Below are positions 25,225 through 34,643 of a stretch of 64,000 bases of DNA, in pieces (the stretch's first letter is position 1; each line of letters begins with the position of its first letter). A program made the position numbers and the translations under genes. Source of the DNA: JBAZHE01 sp041652555 (GTDB taxonomy: Bacteria > Patescibacteriota > Patescibacteriia > Patescibacteriales > WJLG01); NCBI GenBank assembly GCA_041652555.1, contig JBAZHE010000002.1:1-64000 (forward strand), written 5' to 3'. The notes beneath the pieces were generated by a model, which saw nothing but the letters and a program-made list of their open reading frames with translations, made no database searches and had not been told where the DNA came from.

Positions 25225-27486
25225 TTATAAGATATCCATCTCATAAATCGTTGCGCCGGACAAGATATATATTTTTTTATTCGCTTCATTAGCCGAAAAA
25301 TCTTTTACATTAGATAATTTGTCAAAAATATATTGATTTAATAATTTGCCGGTGGCGAAATCAAAAATCGCTAGCCGTTTTTTAGACGCTTCCAAAATAT
25401 AGACTTTTCTTTCCCCGACGATTAAACGCGAAGCTTCTGTGATCGGCTCTTCTATCGGTAAATCAGGGAAATTTTCTTTTTGGCCTTTGAGATATTTTTC
25501 CACTTGTCCGTTTTGGCGCAAGATATAAATATCGCCATTGATGAAAATATTCGCAGCATTGGCTAAGTCAATCTTAGCGTTAAGCCAGGCTGTCTGTCCG
25601 GAAAAGCCGCCTTCGGCCAGATTGTAGCGATAAATCTGGCTGTTTTGTTTGTCTACTAAGTAAACTCGGCTATTATAAATTTGAAAACCGCCGATATTTT
25701 TTATTTCCGTCGGCAATGAAATGCTTAATTTTTCTGCTTGACTTTGAGCATTTAATTTAAGAATTCCGTCTGATCCGAGAGAATAAACATCCTCTTTCTC
25801 TATTGCTAAAAAGTCTAAACCGCCGATATTCGGCAAATCATAAGAGGCGGTAACGATATTTTCTTTTAAATCAACTTTATAAATCGTTGGTGAAGATTCG
25901 TCCGTGGCATAAATAATATTGCTGGTTAAGACGAGTTGCTGTGGTGCTGCGGCCGTATTTAGTTTGGAAAAATCAGCTGTTATTTTTAAGTCAGCGGAAA
26001 CGCGAGTGATAAGTCTAATTTTTTCCGACAGCTCGGTTTGTTTTTTAGTAAAAGCAATGATTGTTTCACGGCTGGATTTTTCTTTTTCTGGTATTTGGTT
26101 CAGAATTTTTTGGTTTTCCAGCCACAAGGCCTGTGCGTCGACATTGTTGCCATAAAGCAAATCAGCCTCTATTTTATCATGATTTTTTCCGATAGTTGAC
26201 ACTTTTTCATTAAAAGTTTTTAGGGCTGTCGCGTTTTTATTGCTCTGTTTGGTGATGGCGAGGCTGGCGGAAAGGACCACGGCAATTATAACTATTGCTA
26301 AAGCAGCGAATTTTATCTTGTTTCGGCTCCAGTATTTTTTCTCACCGGTCGATTCCTCCTCGTTTTCATAATTGGAAGTTTTCATGATTGCGGAAAAAAG
26401 CTTACCTAAACCGGAGAATATTTTTTTGAAAAAATCCAATATTTTTTCCGGGGAAGCGAAACTTGGGCGTCTTTTGAAAAAAACCTTATCTTTCAGCATA
26501 AAAGGAATCTTTGTTTGGCGTCCAGTTAGCGTTCCAACCACCGGAAAAGCTTGATTTTTTTGTCCGGGTTTTTTGAATATTCCATCTAGCCGTTTTTTAA
26601 GATTAAAAAATCCGGACGGCGCTAAAACCGATTCGGTTTTTTCTTCAATAGATACTATCTCCGGTTTGTAATCAAATCTTTCTAGCTCTTTTTCCGTTTT
26701 CTTTTTTAAATCTTCCTCGTTCATTGTTGAAAAAGCGGTGTTTTTTACCAACACCCCCAGGAAAGAAACATAAGAATTCACTTGCTCCAAAGTGTTTTTT
26801 ATCTGTTCCATGGCGGCCGCTGGTGGCAACTTAGTAGCGATTTTTATCAGTTGTTTAGGTGAGAGATACTCCGACATTGCTTCGTTAACCGTTAAAAAGT
26901 ATCCGGCCGTCGGTATTTTCCCACCAGAAATCTCCGAAAATATTTTATTAATCGCGATGCCTTCCCCAGCTGGTTTTTCCTGGCTTAAATCAGTGGCGCG
27001 ATATTCTATTTTTTCCGTTTCCAGCAAAGCTTGTCCGCGTTTGGGCGGTAGAGGTTCTTTTTCTTTATAGATTAAATAATTTTTATTTTTTCCAACCGAA
27101 GATAAATAAAGTTCGTTTTGATAAAGGACACCGACAGTCATGTTTAGAGAGTAGGGGCTGGTTTTTATTTTTTCTCCTTCTAAAAATTCGGTAAAATCTT
27201 TATTGGTTTTGGCTAGAGCGCCTTCAAAAATGCTTTCCACGGTGATAGTCTCAATTTTTTCTTTCAAGATTATTTTTTCACTATCGTAATAATTGGAATT
27301 CAGGCAACCGATCAAAAAATTAATTATTTTTAAGCCGTCATTTCTCGGCGATTCTATTTCCGCCAAAACAAAAAGCTTGCCGGCTAAGGCTTCTTTGTAG
27401 CCGTCGGGTTGGGCGATGAAAATGTCAGCGGCGGTATTCGGTTTCTGTCCGCTGTTTAAAATTAAAGAGGCGATTTTATAATGCAT
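25225..27486 (-). CDS. Degenerate PPM-phosphatase-like / transmembrane / beta-propeller protein
   Basis: 753 residues in three parts. Residues 1-250 resemble a PP2C (PPM) phosphatase-like fold by order of strands and phrases (LFVLAEIESPRNDGLKI, LNMTVGVLYQNELYLSSVGKNKNYLIYK, GYFLTVNEAMSEYLS), but the metal-binding DGxG aspartates are not visible. A linker and a membrane span (about 393-415) follow. After a short coiled coil (about 420-500), residues 520-753 form NHL/PQQ-like propeller blades. This suggests an inactive phosphatase-like cytoplasmic domain coupled to an external sensor. No function is assigned. Confidence 0.55.
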   Translation of the reverse strand: MHYKIASLILNSGQKPNTAADIFIAQPDGYKEALAGKLFVLAEIESPRNDGLKIINFLIGCLNSNYYDSEKIILKEKIETITVESIFEGALAKTNKDFTEFLEGEKIKTSPYSLNMTVGVLYQNELYLSSVGKNKNYLIYKEKEPLPPKRGQALLETEKIEYRATDLSQEKPAGEGIAINKIFSEISGGKIPTAGYFLTVNEAMSEYLSPKQLIKIATKLPPAAAMEQIKNTLEQVNSYVSFLGVLVKNTAFSTMNEEDLKKKTEKELERFDYKPEIVSIEEKTESVLAPSGFFNLKKRLDGIFKKPGQKNQAFPVVGTLTGRQTKIPFMLKDKVFFKRRPSFASPEKILDFFKKIFSGLGKLFSAIMKTSNYENEEESTGEKKYWSRNKIKFAALAIVIIAVVLSASLAITKQSNKNATALKTFNEKVSTIGKNHDKIEADLLYGNNVDAQALWLENQKILNQIPEKEKSSRETIIAFTKKQTELSEKIRLITRVSADLKITADFSKLNTAAAPQQLVLTSNIIYATDESSPTIYKVDLKENIVTASYDLPNIGGLDFLAIEKEDVYSLGSDGILKLNAQSQAEKLSISLPTEIKNIGGFQIYNSRVYLVDKQNSQIYRYNLAEGGFSGQTAWLNAKIDLANAANIFINGDIYILRQNGQVEKYLKGQKENFPDLPIEEPITEASRLIVGERKVYILEASKKRLAIFDFATGKLLNQYIFDKLSNVKDFSANEANKKIYILSGATIYEMDIL

Positions 27487-27515
27487 GTTGAAAATTACAA
27501 ATTAGCCGTTTTTGA

Positions 27516-27544
27516 TTGACGGTAGGGATATTATTGATTATACT
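27516..27544 (+). promoter_or_regulatory. Promoter of the helix-turn-helix gene
   Basis: TTGACG at 27516-27521, 17-nt spacer, TATACT at 27539-27544. Only 11 nt separate it from the ATG at 27556, so the leader would be about five bases. Confidence 0.7.
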
Positions 27545-27555
27545 ATAAATATATT

Positions 27556-28152
27556 ATGTTGGCAAAATTATTTGGTTCTAACGCCAGGGCTAAGATTATC
27601 AAGCAATTCTTCTTCCATCCGGAAGAGGGGTTTTATCTTAGGCAATTGGCGCGCGACTTGAGTTTGCAGGTTAATTCAGTGCGACGGGAATTGGATAACC
27701 TTTTAGATCTCGGGCTTTTATCTGAGCAGGCTGTTGCGCCGGAAGAGGCTAAAATTGGGGCAGGGCAGGAAAAAAAATATTATTGTGTGAATAAGACTTT
27801 TCCACTGTTTGAAGACTTAAAGGCGTTGGTGGCTAAATCGCAAATTCTCTATAAAGACAATCTTGTCAAAAGTTTAAAAAAGTTGGGGAATATTAAACTC
27901 CTGGTTTTAACAGGCATTTTTGTTAATCAATTCTCTTCGCCAGTAGATATTTTTATTGTTGGCAAAGTTAATAAAGAGAAAATAATCAAGATAGTTAATG
28001 ATTTAGAGAAAGAATTGGGGCGTGAAGTTAATTATACCATGATGGACGCCACTGAATTCAAATATCGCCGTGAAATTATGGATATTTTTGTTTATGACAT
28101 TTTAGATGGCGAGAAAATCGTAGTAATTGACGAAATGAATATTTTGGGTTAA
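27556..28152 (+). CDS. Winged-helix regulator with a nucleotidyltransferase-like domain
   Basis: 198 residues. Residues 1-85 form an ArsR-like winged helix (FYLRQLARDLSLQVNSVRRELDNLLDLGLL). Residues about 100-198 resemble a minimal nucleotidyltransferase fold (NIKLLVLTGIF, SSPVDIFIVGKVN, then a DIFVYD strand). The catalytic G[GS]x9D[DE] pattern is incomplete, so catalysis is doubtful. Proteins of this plan are frequent in this bacterial group; targets are unknown. It is expressed from its own promoter just before the ATP synthase operon. Confidence 0.7.
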   Translation: MLAKLFGSNARAKIIKQFFFHPEEGFYLRQLARDLSLQVNSVRRELDNLLDLGLLSEQAVAPEEAKIGAGQEKKYYCVNKTFPLFEDLKALVAKSQILYKDNLVKSLKKLGNIKLLVLTGIFVNQFSSPVDIFIVGKVNKEKIIKIVNDLEKELGREVNYTMMDATEFKYRREIMDIFVYDILDGEKIVVIDEMNILG

Positions 28153-28178
28153 TAACAGCCTATTAAAAATTGGGTGCA

Positions 28179-28207
28179 TTGACCGGTTTAAAAATATTTG
28201 ATAAAAT
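28179..28207 (+). promoter_or_regulatory. Promoter of the ATP synthase operon
   Basis: TTGACC at 28179-28184, 17-nt spacer, TAAAAT at 28202-28207. The predicted start is about 65 nt before the first ATG of the operon. Confidence 0.65.
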
Positions 28208-28280
28208 AGTGTCTTGATACGAAATATCAATCCGGGCCTTAAAAAAGGTGAAGGATTTATTTTTTTTCCAGAAAAATTTT

Positions 28281-28565
28281 ATGGGAAATAAGGTCATAAA
28301 AAATAATAATTTTAGAGCTTACGCTTTGGCTACTTCATTATATGGCGGAGTTTCTATTTTTGGCCCATTATTGGTATTAGCCGGTGGCGGTTATTTTTTA
28401 GATAAATATTTTCAAACCGGCCGCCTTTTTTTGTTTATTGGAATAGGCCTAGCCTTTATTGTGACTAATGTTTTATTATATCGTCGAGCATTTTCTATTA
28501 TGAAAGAAATGGAAAAAGATTTACCGCCGAAACCGGAAGAAGAAGACGATTTTAAAGATTTTTAA
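28281..28565 (+). CDS. AtpZ/AtpI-family protein of the ATP synthase operon
   Basis: 94 residues from ATG 28281; a GTG at 28248 would add 11 residues, but the ATG after a T-run matches neighbours. Two membrane spans (about 20-43 and 52-73) and a charged acidic tail match the AtpI/AtpZ group, which assists c-ring assembly or carries Mg2+/Ca2+. It is the first gene of the operon, three bases ahead of atpB. Confidence 0.75.
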   Translation: MGNKVIKNNNFRAYALATSLYGGVSIFGPLLVLAGGGYFLDKYFQTGRLFLFIGIGLAFIVTNVLLYRRAFSIMKEMEKDLPPKPEEEDDFKDF

Positions 28566-28568
28566 ATT

Positions 28569-29366
28569 ATGGATATATCTTTGTCTCCGGAAATATTGTT
28601 TTATATAGGATTTTTTCCGGTTACCAATTCATTTTTATCGATGCTTGCTCTGAGTGCGGGGTTGGTGCTTTTTTCTTTGATCGGCGTTAAGCGTTTAAAA
28701 GATGTGCCATCAAAAATTCAGAGTGTTGCCGAATTAGTGTTTGAAGGTTCTTGGAATTTTGCCTTATCAACTATTGGCGATGAGAAAAAGACTAGAAAGA
28801 TTTTCCCTTACGTGTTTACAATATTTATTTTTGTTTTGTTGGCGAATTTATTGACTTTAATTCCAGGGCAGAGTGCCGTTTCTTATCAATCTGCTGGCGG
28901 TGCGGTGCCATTTTTTCGAGCTATAATGGCTGACTACGGCTTGGTTTTTATAATGACGATTACGTCGGTAATAATGATGCAAATAATAACAATCGCCGCT
29001 GTTGGACCCTTAGGCTATGCCGGGAAATTTATTAATATCAAGAATTTGGCCGGATTTTTTGTAAACCTATTTAAGGGTAAATTAAAATTTGGAATGCTAG
29101 CCCAAGGTTGTTTGGATGTTTTTCTTGGCTTTATGGATTTAATTGGCGAATTGGCTAAAGTGTTTTCCTTATCGTTTCGTTTGTTTGGTAATGTTTTTGC
29201 TGGTGAAGTTTTGGGAGCAGTAATGTTGTTTCTTTTGCCGTTTTTTGGGCCCGTGCCGTTTTTGTTCTTGGGATTATTGAGTTCCTGCGTTCAGGCTTTC
29301 GTGTTTGCGGTTTTAACCTTAGTTTTTGTAAATATGGCGAGCGAGGCTGGAATGCAATCAGAATAA
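28569..29366 (+). CDS. atpB: F-type ATP synthase subunit a
   Basis: 265 residues with about six membrane helices. The essential stator arginine is R204 in SLSFRLFGNVFAGE. Subunit a forms the ion half-channels against the c-ring. The gene sits in the usual place before atpE. Confidence 0.95.
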   Translation: MDISLSPEILFYIGFFPVTNSFLSMLALSAGLVLFSLIGVKRLKDVPSKIQSVAELVFEGSWNFALSTIGDEKKTRKIFPYVFTIFIFVLLANLLTLIPGQSAVSYQSAGGAVPFFRAIMADYGLVFIMTITSVIMMQIITIAAVGPLGYAGKFINIKNLAGFFVNLFKGKLKFGMLAQGCLDVFLGFMDLIGELAKVFSLSFRLFGNVFAGEVLGAVMLFLLPFFGPVPFLFLGLLSSCVQAFVFAVLTLVFVNMASEAGMQSE

Positions 29367-29396
29367 TAATTTAAATAAAATAATTATAAAAATTTT

Positions 29397-29624
29397 ATGG
29401 ATTCAGAAGTTTTTAAATTGTTAGCTGCCGGACTTTGTATGGGTTTGGGAGCTATTGGACCTGGTGTCGGTGAAGGTTTCATCGGTGGCAAGGCTTTAGA
29501 AGCTATTGGACGCAACCCTGAAGTGGCTGGAAAAGTCACTCCATTGATGTTCGTTGCTATGGCGGTAACCGAATCAACCGGTATCTACTCTTTAGTTATC
29601 GCTTTGATTATTCTTTTTAGCTAG
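29397..29624 (+). CDS. atpE: F-type ATP synthase subunit c, two-carboxylate Na+ type
   Basis: 75 residues forming a two-helix hairpin with loop GRNPEV. The rotor carboxylate is E59 in VTESTGIYS. Helix 1 has a second carboxylate, E26 in GPGVGEGF, where Na+ c-subunits usually carry Gln. The spacing E26/E59 (33 residues) and the flanking V57, S60, T61 and Y64 match the two-carboxylate Na+-binding rotor known from Fusobacterium nucleatum (E32/E65). The enzyme is therefore predicted to couple to Na+, though ion specificity should be measured. Confidence 0.95.
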   Translation: MDSEVFKLLAAGLCMGLGAIGPGVGEGFIGGKALEAIGRNPEVAGKVTPLMFVAMAVTESTGIYSLVIALIILFS

Positions 29625-29636
29625 AAAATAGAAAAA

Positions 29637-29667
29637 CCGTCTTTTGCATTTAAAAAGCAAGAGACGG
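29637..29667 (+). terminator. Intercistronic hairpin between atpE and atpF
   Basis: CCGTCTTTTGC pairs with GCAAGAGACGG (one mismatch), followed by A/T-rich sequence with T runs. It looks like a partial terminator or a mRNA stabiliser, which would raise c-subunit output relative to downstream subunits. Confidence 0.6.
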
Positions 29668-29697
29668 AAATTTTATTTTTTATTTTGAAGATATTAT

Positions 29698-30189
29698 ATG
29701 GGATTAATAAAAGTTTTAGGTCTTGATTGGAAGGTTTTATTAGCACAATTTATAAATTTTGCTGTTTTACTTTTTGTGCTTTTCAAATTTGCCTATAAGC
29801 CGATGTTTAAGTTTTTGGATGATAGAAAAGATAAAATAGAAAAGGGGATAGAGAATGCCGCCCGCGCCGAAGATCGCCTTAAAGAAATTACCGAAAAGGA
29901 ATTAGAAGTTTTGAAAAAAGCCAAGGTTGAAGCTGTGGAAATATTAAATAAAGCGCAACTTGAAGCAGAAGAAATTCGTAAGCGAGAATTAACAAAAACT
30001 CGCGAAGAAATAGGTAAAATAATCAATCAAGAAAAGGAAAATATGCGCCAAGAAAAAGCCGAAGTTCTGCGCGACATAAAAAGCGAAGTTTCAAAATTGG
30101 TTATATCGTCAGTGGAGAAAGTTTTAGAAGAAAAAATTGATAGCAAAAAAGATGAGGAGATAATTAAGAAAATGATAAAGGATAGATGA
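29698..30189 (+). CDS. atpF: F-type ATP synthase subunit b
   Basis: 163 residues: one N-terminal membrane helix (about 12-30) followed by the long charged coiled coil of the peripheral stalk. The position between atpE and atpH fits. Confidence 0.93.
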   Translation: MGLIKVLGLDWKVLLAQFINFAVLLFVLFKFAYKPMFKFLDDRKDKIEKGIENAARAEDRLKEITEKELEVLKKAKVEAVEILNKAQLEAEEIRKRELTKTREEIGKIINQEKENMRQEKAEVLRDIKSEVSKLVISSVEKVLEEKIDSKKDEEIIKKMIKDR

Positions 30190-30211
30190 TAAATGATAAA
30201 TTATTAGAATT

Positions 30212-30610
30212 ATGAAGATAGCCCCTAAACAATATGCCACTGCTTTGTTGGAGTCTTTGGATGAAAATTCTGGTAAAAAAAAAGAGGTTGCGGCTCGGTT
30301 TGCCGAATCTCTAATTGATGATGGCCAAATTTCTAAATTAAAAGAAATAATGGAGATTTTTGATGATTTGTGGAATAAGAAAAATGACTTAGTTAAGGCT
30401 GAAATAATTTCTGCTAATTCTTTAAGTAAAGAAATGCAAAAATCTTTAAAAGATTTATTAACAAAAATTAGCGGAGGAAATAAAGTTGAAGTTACAGAAA
30501 AAATAGATAAACACCTATTAGGCGGAACAATTTTGCGCTACGGCGACAGAATCCTTGATTTGAGTTTAAAAAATAAAATAGAAAAATTAAAAGAAGATTT
30601 AAATAGTTAG
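30212..30610 (+). CDS. atpH: F-type ATP synthase subunit delta (short)
   Basis: 132 residues against about 175-180 in most bacteria. The opening KIAPKQYATALLESL matches the start of the N-terminal six-helix domain, and the C-terminal pattern KIDKHLLGGTILRYGDRILDLSLKNKIEKL is typical. The shortening lies within the middle. It links F1 to the peripheral stalk. Location between atpF and atpA supports the call. Confidence 0.88.
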   Translation: MKIAPKQYATALLESLDENSGKKKEVAARFAESLIDDGQISKLKEIMEIFDDLWNKKNDLVKAEIISANSLSKEMQKSLKDLLTKISGGNKVEVTEKIDKHLLGGTILRYGDRILDLSLKNKIEKLKEDLNS

Positions 30611-30639
30611 AAGGGAAATAATTTATAATTTTAAAATAT

Positions 30640-32166
30640 ATGTCTAATACTAAGGATTTCGTGATTGAAGAGATAAAAAAGAAGATTGGGGAATTCCAGT
30701 CTAATCCAGAAGAAAAAAATTTCGGCCGTGTTCGTTCGGTTGGCGACGGTATTGCTCGCTTGTCCGGACTATCTGGCGCAATGATGTCAGAGATGTTGGA
30801 ATTCAAAACCTCTGACGGCTCTCGTTATGGTGTAGCTTTGAATTTAGAAGAAGACGGTGTTGGTGCTATTATTCTTGATGATTATCAAGCAATTAAAGAG
30901 GGTGATGAAGTTGTTTCCACTGGAAAAATTTTGGAAGTTCCTGTTTCTGATAAAATCGTTGGCCGTGTCTTGAATCCTTTAGGTCGCCCGATTGATGGTC
31001 GCGAAGCAGTTGTTGCTGACAAATACTATCCAGTAGAAAAAGTTGCTCCCGGTGTTATTACTCGTGAATCAGTTAAAAAGCCTTTACAAACCGGTATCAA
31101 GGCTATTGATGCGATGATTCCAATTGGTCGTGGACAACGTGAATTGATTATTGGTGACCGCCAGATTGGTAAAACCGCTATTGCCATTGATGCTATTATT
31201 AATCAAAAAGGTCAGAATGTTAAATGTATTTATGTCGCCATTGGTCAAAAAGAATCCAAAATCGCCGGTATTGTTGCTAAATTAAAAGAAGCTGGAGCAA
31301 TGGATTATACAACCCTAGTTGTAGCTGGTGCCTCTGATCCAGCCTCATTATTGTATATTGCTCCATTTGCCGGTTGTGCTATGGCTGAATATTTCCTAGA
31401 TAAAGGCGAAGATGTTTTAATTGTTTATGATGATTTAACTAAACACGCCGCCGCTTACCGTGAAGTTTCTTTATTACTCCGAAGACCACCAGGTCGCGAA
31501 GCTTATCCTGGTGATGTATTCTACCTTCATTCTCGTTTATTGGAGCGCGCTTGTAAATTAAACAAAGATTTTGGTGGTGGCTCTATTACCGCTTTGCCAA
31601 TTATTGAAACCCAATCCGGCGACGTGTCTGCCTATATTCCAACCAATGTTATTTCTATTACTGACGGCCAGATTTATCTTGAACCAGATTTATTCTATCA
31701 AGGTAATCGCCCAGCCGTTAATGCCGGTATTTCAGTTTCTCGCGTAGGTTCTTCCGCGCAAATTAAAGCCATGAAAAAAGTTGCCGGAAAAATGCGCCTA
31801 GAAGTCGCCCAATATCGCGAACTAGCCGCTTTTGCTCAATTCGGCTCAGACCTTGATGAAGAAACAAGGAAAAAATTAGAACGCGGACAACGCATTGTAG
31901 AAATTCTAAAGCAAGGTCAGTATCAACCGATGCCAGTAGAGGAGCAGGTCGCAATATTTTTCGCCGTCACCAATGGCCTAATGGATAATGTCCCAGTAGA
32001 AAAAATAACCGAATTTGAAAAGAAAGTTTTAGAAAATATCAGAAACACATCATTAGATGTTTTAAAAGAAATAAAAAAATCCGGCGAACTGTCGGACGAA
32101 ACACAAGCTAAGTTGAAGAAAGTTGTAGAAGATTTTAAAGATACGTTAGAATATGTTTCAAAGTAA
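30640..32166 (+). CDS. atpA: F-type ATP synthase subunit alpha
   Basis: 508 residues, full length. Walker A GDRQIGKT is at 172-179 and the nucleotide-binding and C-terminal DELSEED-region domains are complete. It is the non-catalytic nucleotide-binding subunit of F1. The coding sequence looks enriched in the codons of highly expressed genes. Confidence 0.97.
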   Translation: MSNTKDFVIEEIKKKIGEFQSNPEEKNFGRVRSVGDGIARLSGLSGAMMSEMLEFKTSDGSRYGVALNLEEDGVGAIILDDYQAIKEGDEVVSTGKILEVPVSDKIVGRVLNPLGRPIDGREAVVADKYYPVEKVAPGVITRESVKKPLQTGIKAIDAMIPIGRGQRELIIGDRQIGKTAIAIDAIINQKGQNVKCIYVAIGQKESKIAGIVAKLKEAGAMDYTTLVVAGASDPASLLYIAPFAGCAMAEYFLDKGEDVLIVYDDLTKHAAAYREVSLLLRRPPGREAYPGDVFYLHSRLLERACKLNKDFGGGSITALPIIETQSGDVSAYIPTNVISITDGQIYLEPDLFYQGNRPAVNAGISVSRVGSSAQIKAMKKVAGKMRLEVAQYRELAAFAQFGSDLDEETRKKLERGQRIVEILKQGQYQPMPVEEQVAIFFAVTNGLMDNVPVEKITEFEKKVLENIRNTSLDVLKEIKKSGELSDETQAKLKKVVEDFKDTLEYVSK

Positions 32167-32194
32167 AGAGAAAAATTAGTATTACGACTAATGT

Positions 32195-33187
32195 ATGGCT
32201 AGCACAAAAGAGATACAAAGAAGAATCAAATCGGTGAAAAATATTAAGAAAATCACCAAAGCCATGGAAATGGTGGCGGCGGCCAAAATGCGTAAAACCA
32301 TTGAGGCGGTTTTGCGTACCCGTTCTTATGCTAATTTGAGCTGGATGACAGTTTTAAATATTGCTGAATCGGCCAGTTCTTCCGTTTTGCATCCATTATT
32401 ATCTAAACGCAAAGAAGTGAAGCGCGAACTGATTATTCTCTTTGCGGCCAATCGTGGTTTGTGTGGAAGTTTTAATGCCGCTATTGTACAAAAGGCCGTC
32501 GCCTCTATTAAAAAACATGGTCACGAAGAAAAAAAATTAACCGATCATCTTAAAAAAGAAGTAGCACATGAAGTTGATTTTTTGGTTGTTGGCAAAAAAG
32601 GCTTAATAGTAAAATCAAGATATAATCATAATATTGCCGCTGAATTTGTTAAGCAGGATGTTTGTTATGAAGTAAAAGAAGTCCGACCGATTGCTAGAAT
32701 TGCTTTAGATGATTTTTTGTCTGGTAAATATGATAAAGTAATGGTTGCTTATACTGACTTTGTAAATGCTGCCAAACAAGTTCCACGCGTCAAACAGCTT
32801 TTGCCGATTGATTTGCGCGCCAAGGATGATCATTTAGGTGTTGTCGGTCAAGATCCGCGTGTTGGTCTAGATAAAGAATTTGTAAAATCAAAAGAAGAAA
32901 AATATTTAGGCGCCGAGGATGGACATTATGTTTTTACTTACGAACCAGGAGAAACCGAAGTTTTGAATCAGCTCTTACCACGCTTAATAGAAGTTCAGCT
33001 TTTCCAAGCACTTCTTGAATCAAATGCCTCCGAACATTCCGCCCGTATGGCCGCAATGCACCAGGCCACCGACGCCGCCGATGATTTATCAAAGGAATTG
33101 TCATTATATTATAATAAAGCCAGACAAGCCGGCATCACCAGAGAAATTTCAGAAATAGTTGCAGGCGTGAATGCTTTGAATGGATAA
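32195..33187 (+). CDS. atpG: F-type ATP synthase subunit gamma (long)
   Basis: 330 residues against a usual 285-295. The two ends that form the rotor coiled coil are canonical (STKEIQRRIKSVKNIKKITKAMEMVAAAKM and AAMHQATDAADDLSKELSLYYNKARQA). The extra length falls in the globular middle, around residues 105-125 and 205-250 (KKHGHEEKKLTDHLKKEVAHE; LGVVGQDPRVGLDKEFVKS), and may alter regulation. Confidence 0.94.
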   Translation: MASTKEIQRRIKSVKNIKKITKAMEMVAAAKMRKTIEAVLRTRSYANLSWMTVLNIAESASSSVLHPLLSKRKEVKRELIILFAANRGLCGSFNAAIVQKAVASIKKHGHEEKKLTDHLKKEVAHEVDFLVVGKKGLIVKSRYNHNIAAEFVKQDVCYEVKEVRPIARIALDDFLSGKYDKVMVAYTDFVNAAKQVPRVKQLLPIDLRAKDDHLGVVGQDPRVGLDKEFVKSKEEKYLGAEDGHYVFTYEPGETEVLNQLLPRLIEVQLFQALLESNASEHSARMAAMHQATDAADDLSKELSLYYNKARQAGITREISEIVAGVNALNG

Positions 33188-33243
33188 AAATTAAATCATT
33201 GTTTAAAAATTTTAAATTAAAAATTAAAAATTGTAAAAAATAT

Positions 33244-34632
33244 ATGACTGAAATTAAAAAATCAATTGGAAAAATTAAGCAAATCATCGGCGCTGTCGTG
33301 GATGTGGAATTTGATGGAGAGTTGCCGGGAATTTACAACGCTCTAGAAACTATTAAGGAAAATGGTGAAAAATTAATACTGGAAACCCAACAGCATACAG
33401 GTTTTAATATTGTTCGTGCTGTGGCTATGGGAACTACTGATGGTTTGAAGAGGGGAAACGAAGTTGTTGATACTGGTACTGGTATTTCTGTGCCGGTTGG
33501 ACGTGAAACTTTAGGTCGCATTTTGAATGTTTTAGGTGAGGCGGTTGATGGTGGAAAAAACTTGGAGACTAAGAAAAAATATCAAATTCATCGTAGCGCT
33601 CCAGAATTTACCGAGCAGTCTACAAAAACAGAAATTTTGGAAACTGGTATTAAGGTTATTGATTTGATTTGTCCAATTGCCAAAGGTGGTAAGGTTGGTT
33701 TGTTTGGTGGTGCTGGTGTAGGAAAGACTGTTATTATTCAGGAATTTATTAATAATATTGCCAAGGCTCATGGTGGTTATTCCGTTTTTGCTGGTGTTGG
33801 CGAACGTACTCGTGAAGGTAATGATTTGTATCATGAAATGAAAGATGCTGGAGTTTTAGATAAAGTAGCGATGGTTTTTGGTCAGATGAATGAAGCTCCG
33901 GGAAATCGTGCGCGCGTCGCCTTGACTGGTTTGTCTATTGCTGAATATTTCCGTGACGAAGAAAATCAAGATGTGTTATTCTTTGTTGATAATATTTTCC
34001 GTTTCACTCAGGCTGGTTCTGAAGTATCAACACTTCTCGGTCGTATGCCTTCAGCTGTAGGTTATCAACCGACTTTAGCCACTGAAATGGGTGAGCTACA
34101 AGAACGTATTGCTTCTACAAGCAAAGGCTCTATTACTTCTATTCAAGCGGTTTATGTTCCAGCTGATGATTTGACTGACCCAGCTCCAGCGACAACTTTT
34201 TCACATCTTGATTCTACGGTTGTTTTATCTCGTGGACTTTCTGAATTAGGAATTTATCCGGCGGTTGATCCGCTAGATTCTTCTTCTACGATTCTTGATC
34301 CAAATATTGTCGGACAAGAACATTATGACACTGCCCGTGGTGTACAAAAAATTCTTCAACGTTATAAAGATTTGCAAGACATTATTGCAATTTTGGGTAT
34401 TGAAGAATTGTCTACGGAGGATCGTTTGACTGTTTCTCGTGCTCGCAAAATTCAGAAATTTTTATCTCAACCATTTAGCGTTGCCGAAGCCTTCACTGGT
34501 CGTCCTGGAAAATACGTAAAATTATCCGATACCGTTCGCAGTTTTAAAGATATTTTGGAAGGAAAATATGACGAAAAAGCCGAAGATGATTTCTACATGG
34601 TCGGAGGGATTGAAGAAATTGGAAGCAAATAA
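33244..34632 (+). CDS. atpD: F-type ATP synthase subunit beta
   Basis: 462 residues from ATG 33244, which is preferred to an in-frame TTG 45 bases upstream because beta normally begins just before the GKIKQIIGAVVDVEF strand. Walker A GGAGVGKT is at residues 155-162 and the catalytic GERTREGNDLY segment is intact. It is the catalytic subunit, between atpG and atpC. Confidence 0.97.
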   Translation: MTEIKKSIGKIKQIIGAVVDVEFDGELPGIYNALETIKENGEKLILETQQHTGFNIVRAVAMGTTDGLKRGNEVVDTGTGISVPVGRETLGRILNVLGEAVDGGKNLETKKKYQIHRSAPEFTEQSTKTEILETGIKVIDLICPIAKGGKVGLFGGAGVGKTVIIQEFINNIAKAHGGYSVFAGVGERTREGNDLYHEMKDAGVLDKVAMVFGQMNEAPGNRARVALTGLSIAEYFRDEENQDVLFFVDNIFRFTQAGSEVSTLLGRMPSAVGYQPTLATEMGELQERIASTSKGSITSIQAVYVPADDLTDPAPATTFSHLDSTVVLSRGLSELGIYPAVDPLDSSSTILDPNIVGQEHYDTARGVQKILQRYKDLQDIIAILGIEELSTEDRLTVSRARKIQKFLSQPFSVAEAFTGRPGKYVKLSDTVRSFKDILEGKYDEKAEDDFYMVGGIEEIGSK

Positions 34633-34643
34633 TTTTTAAGAGT

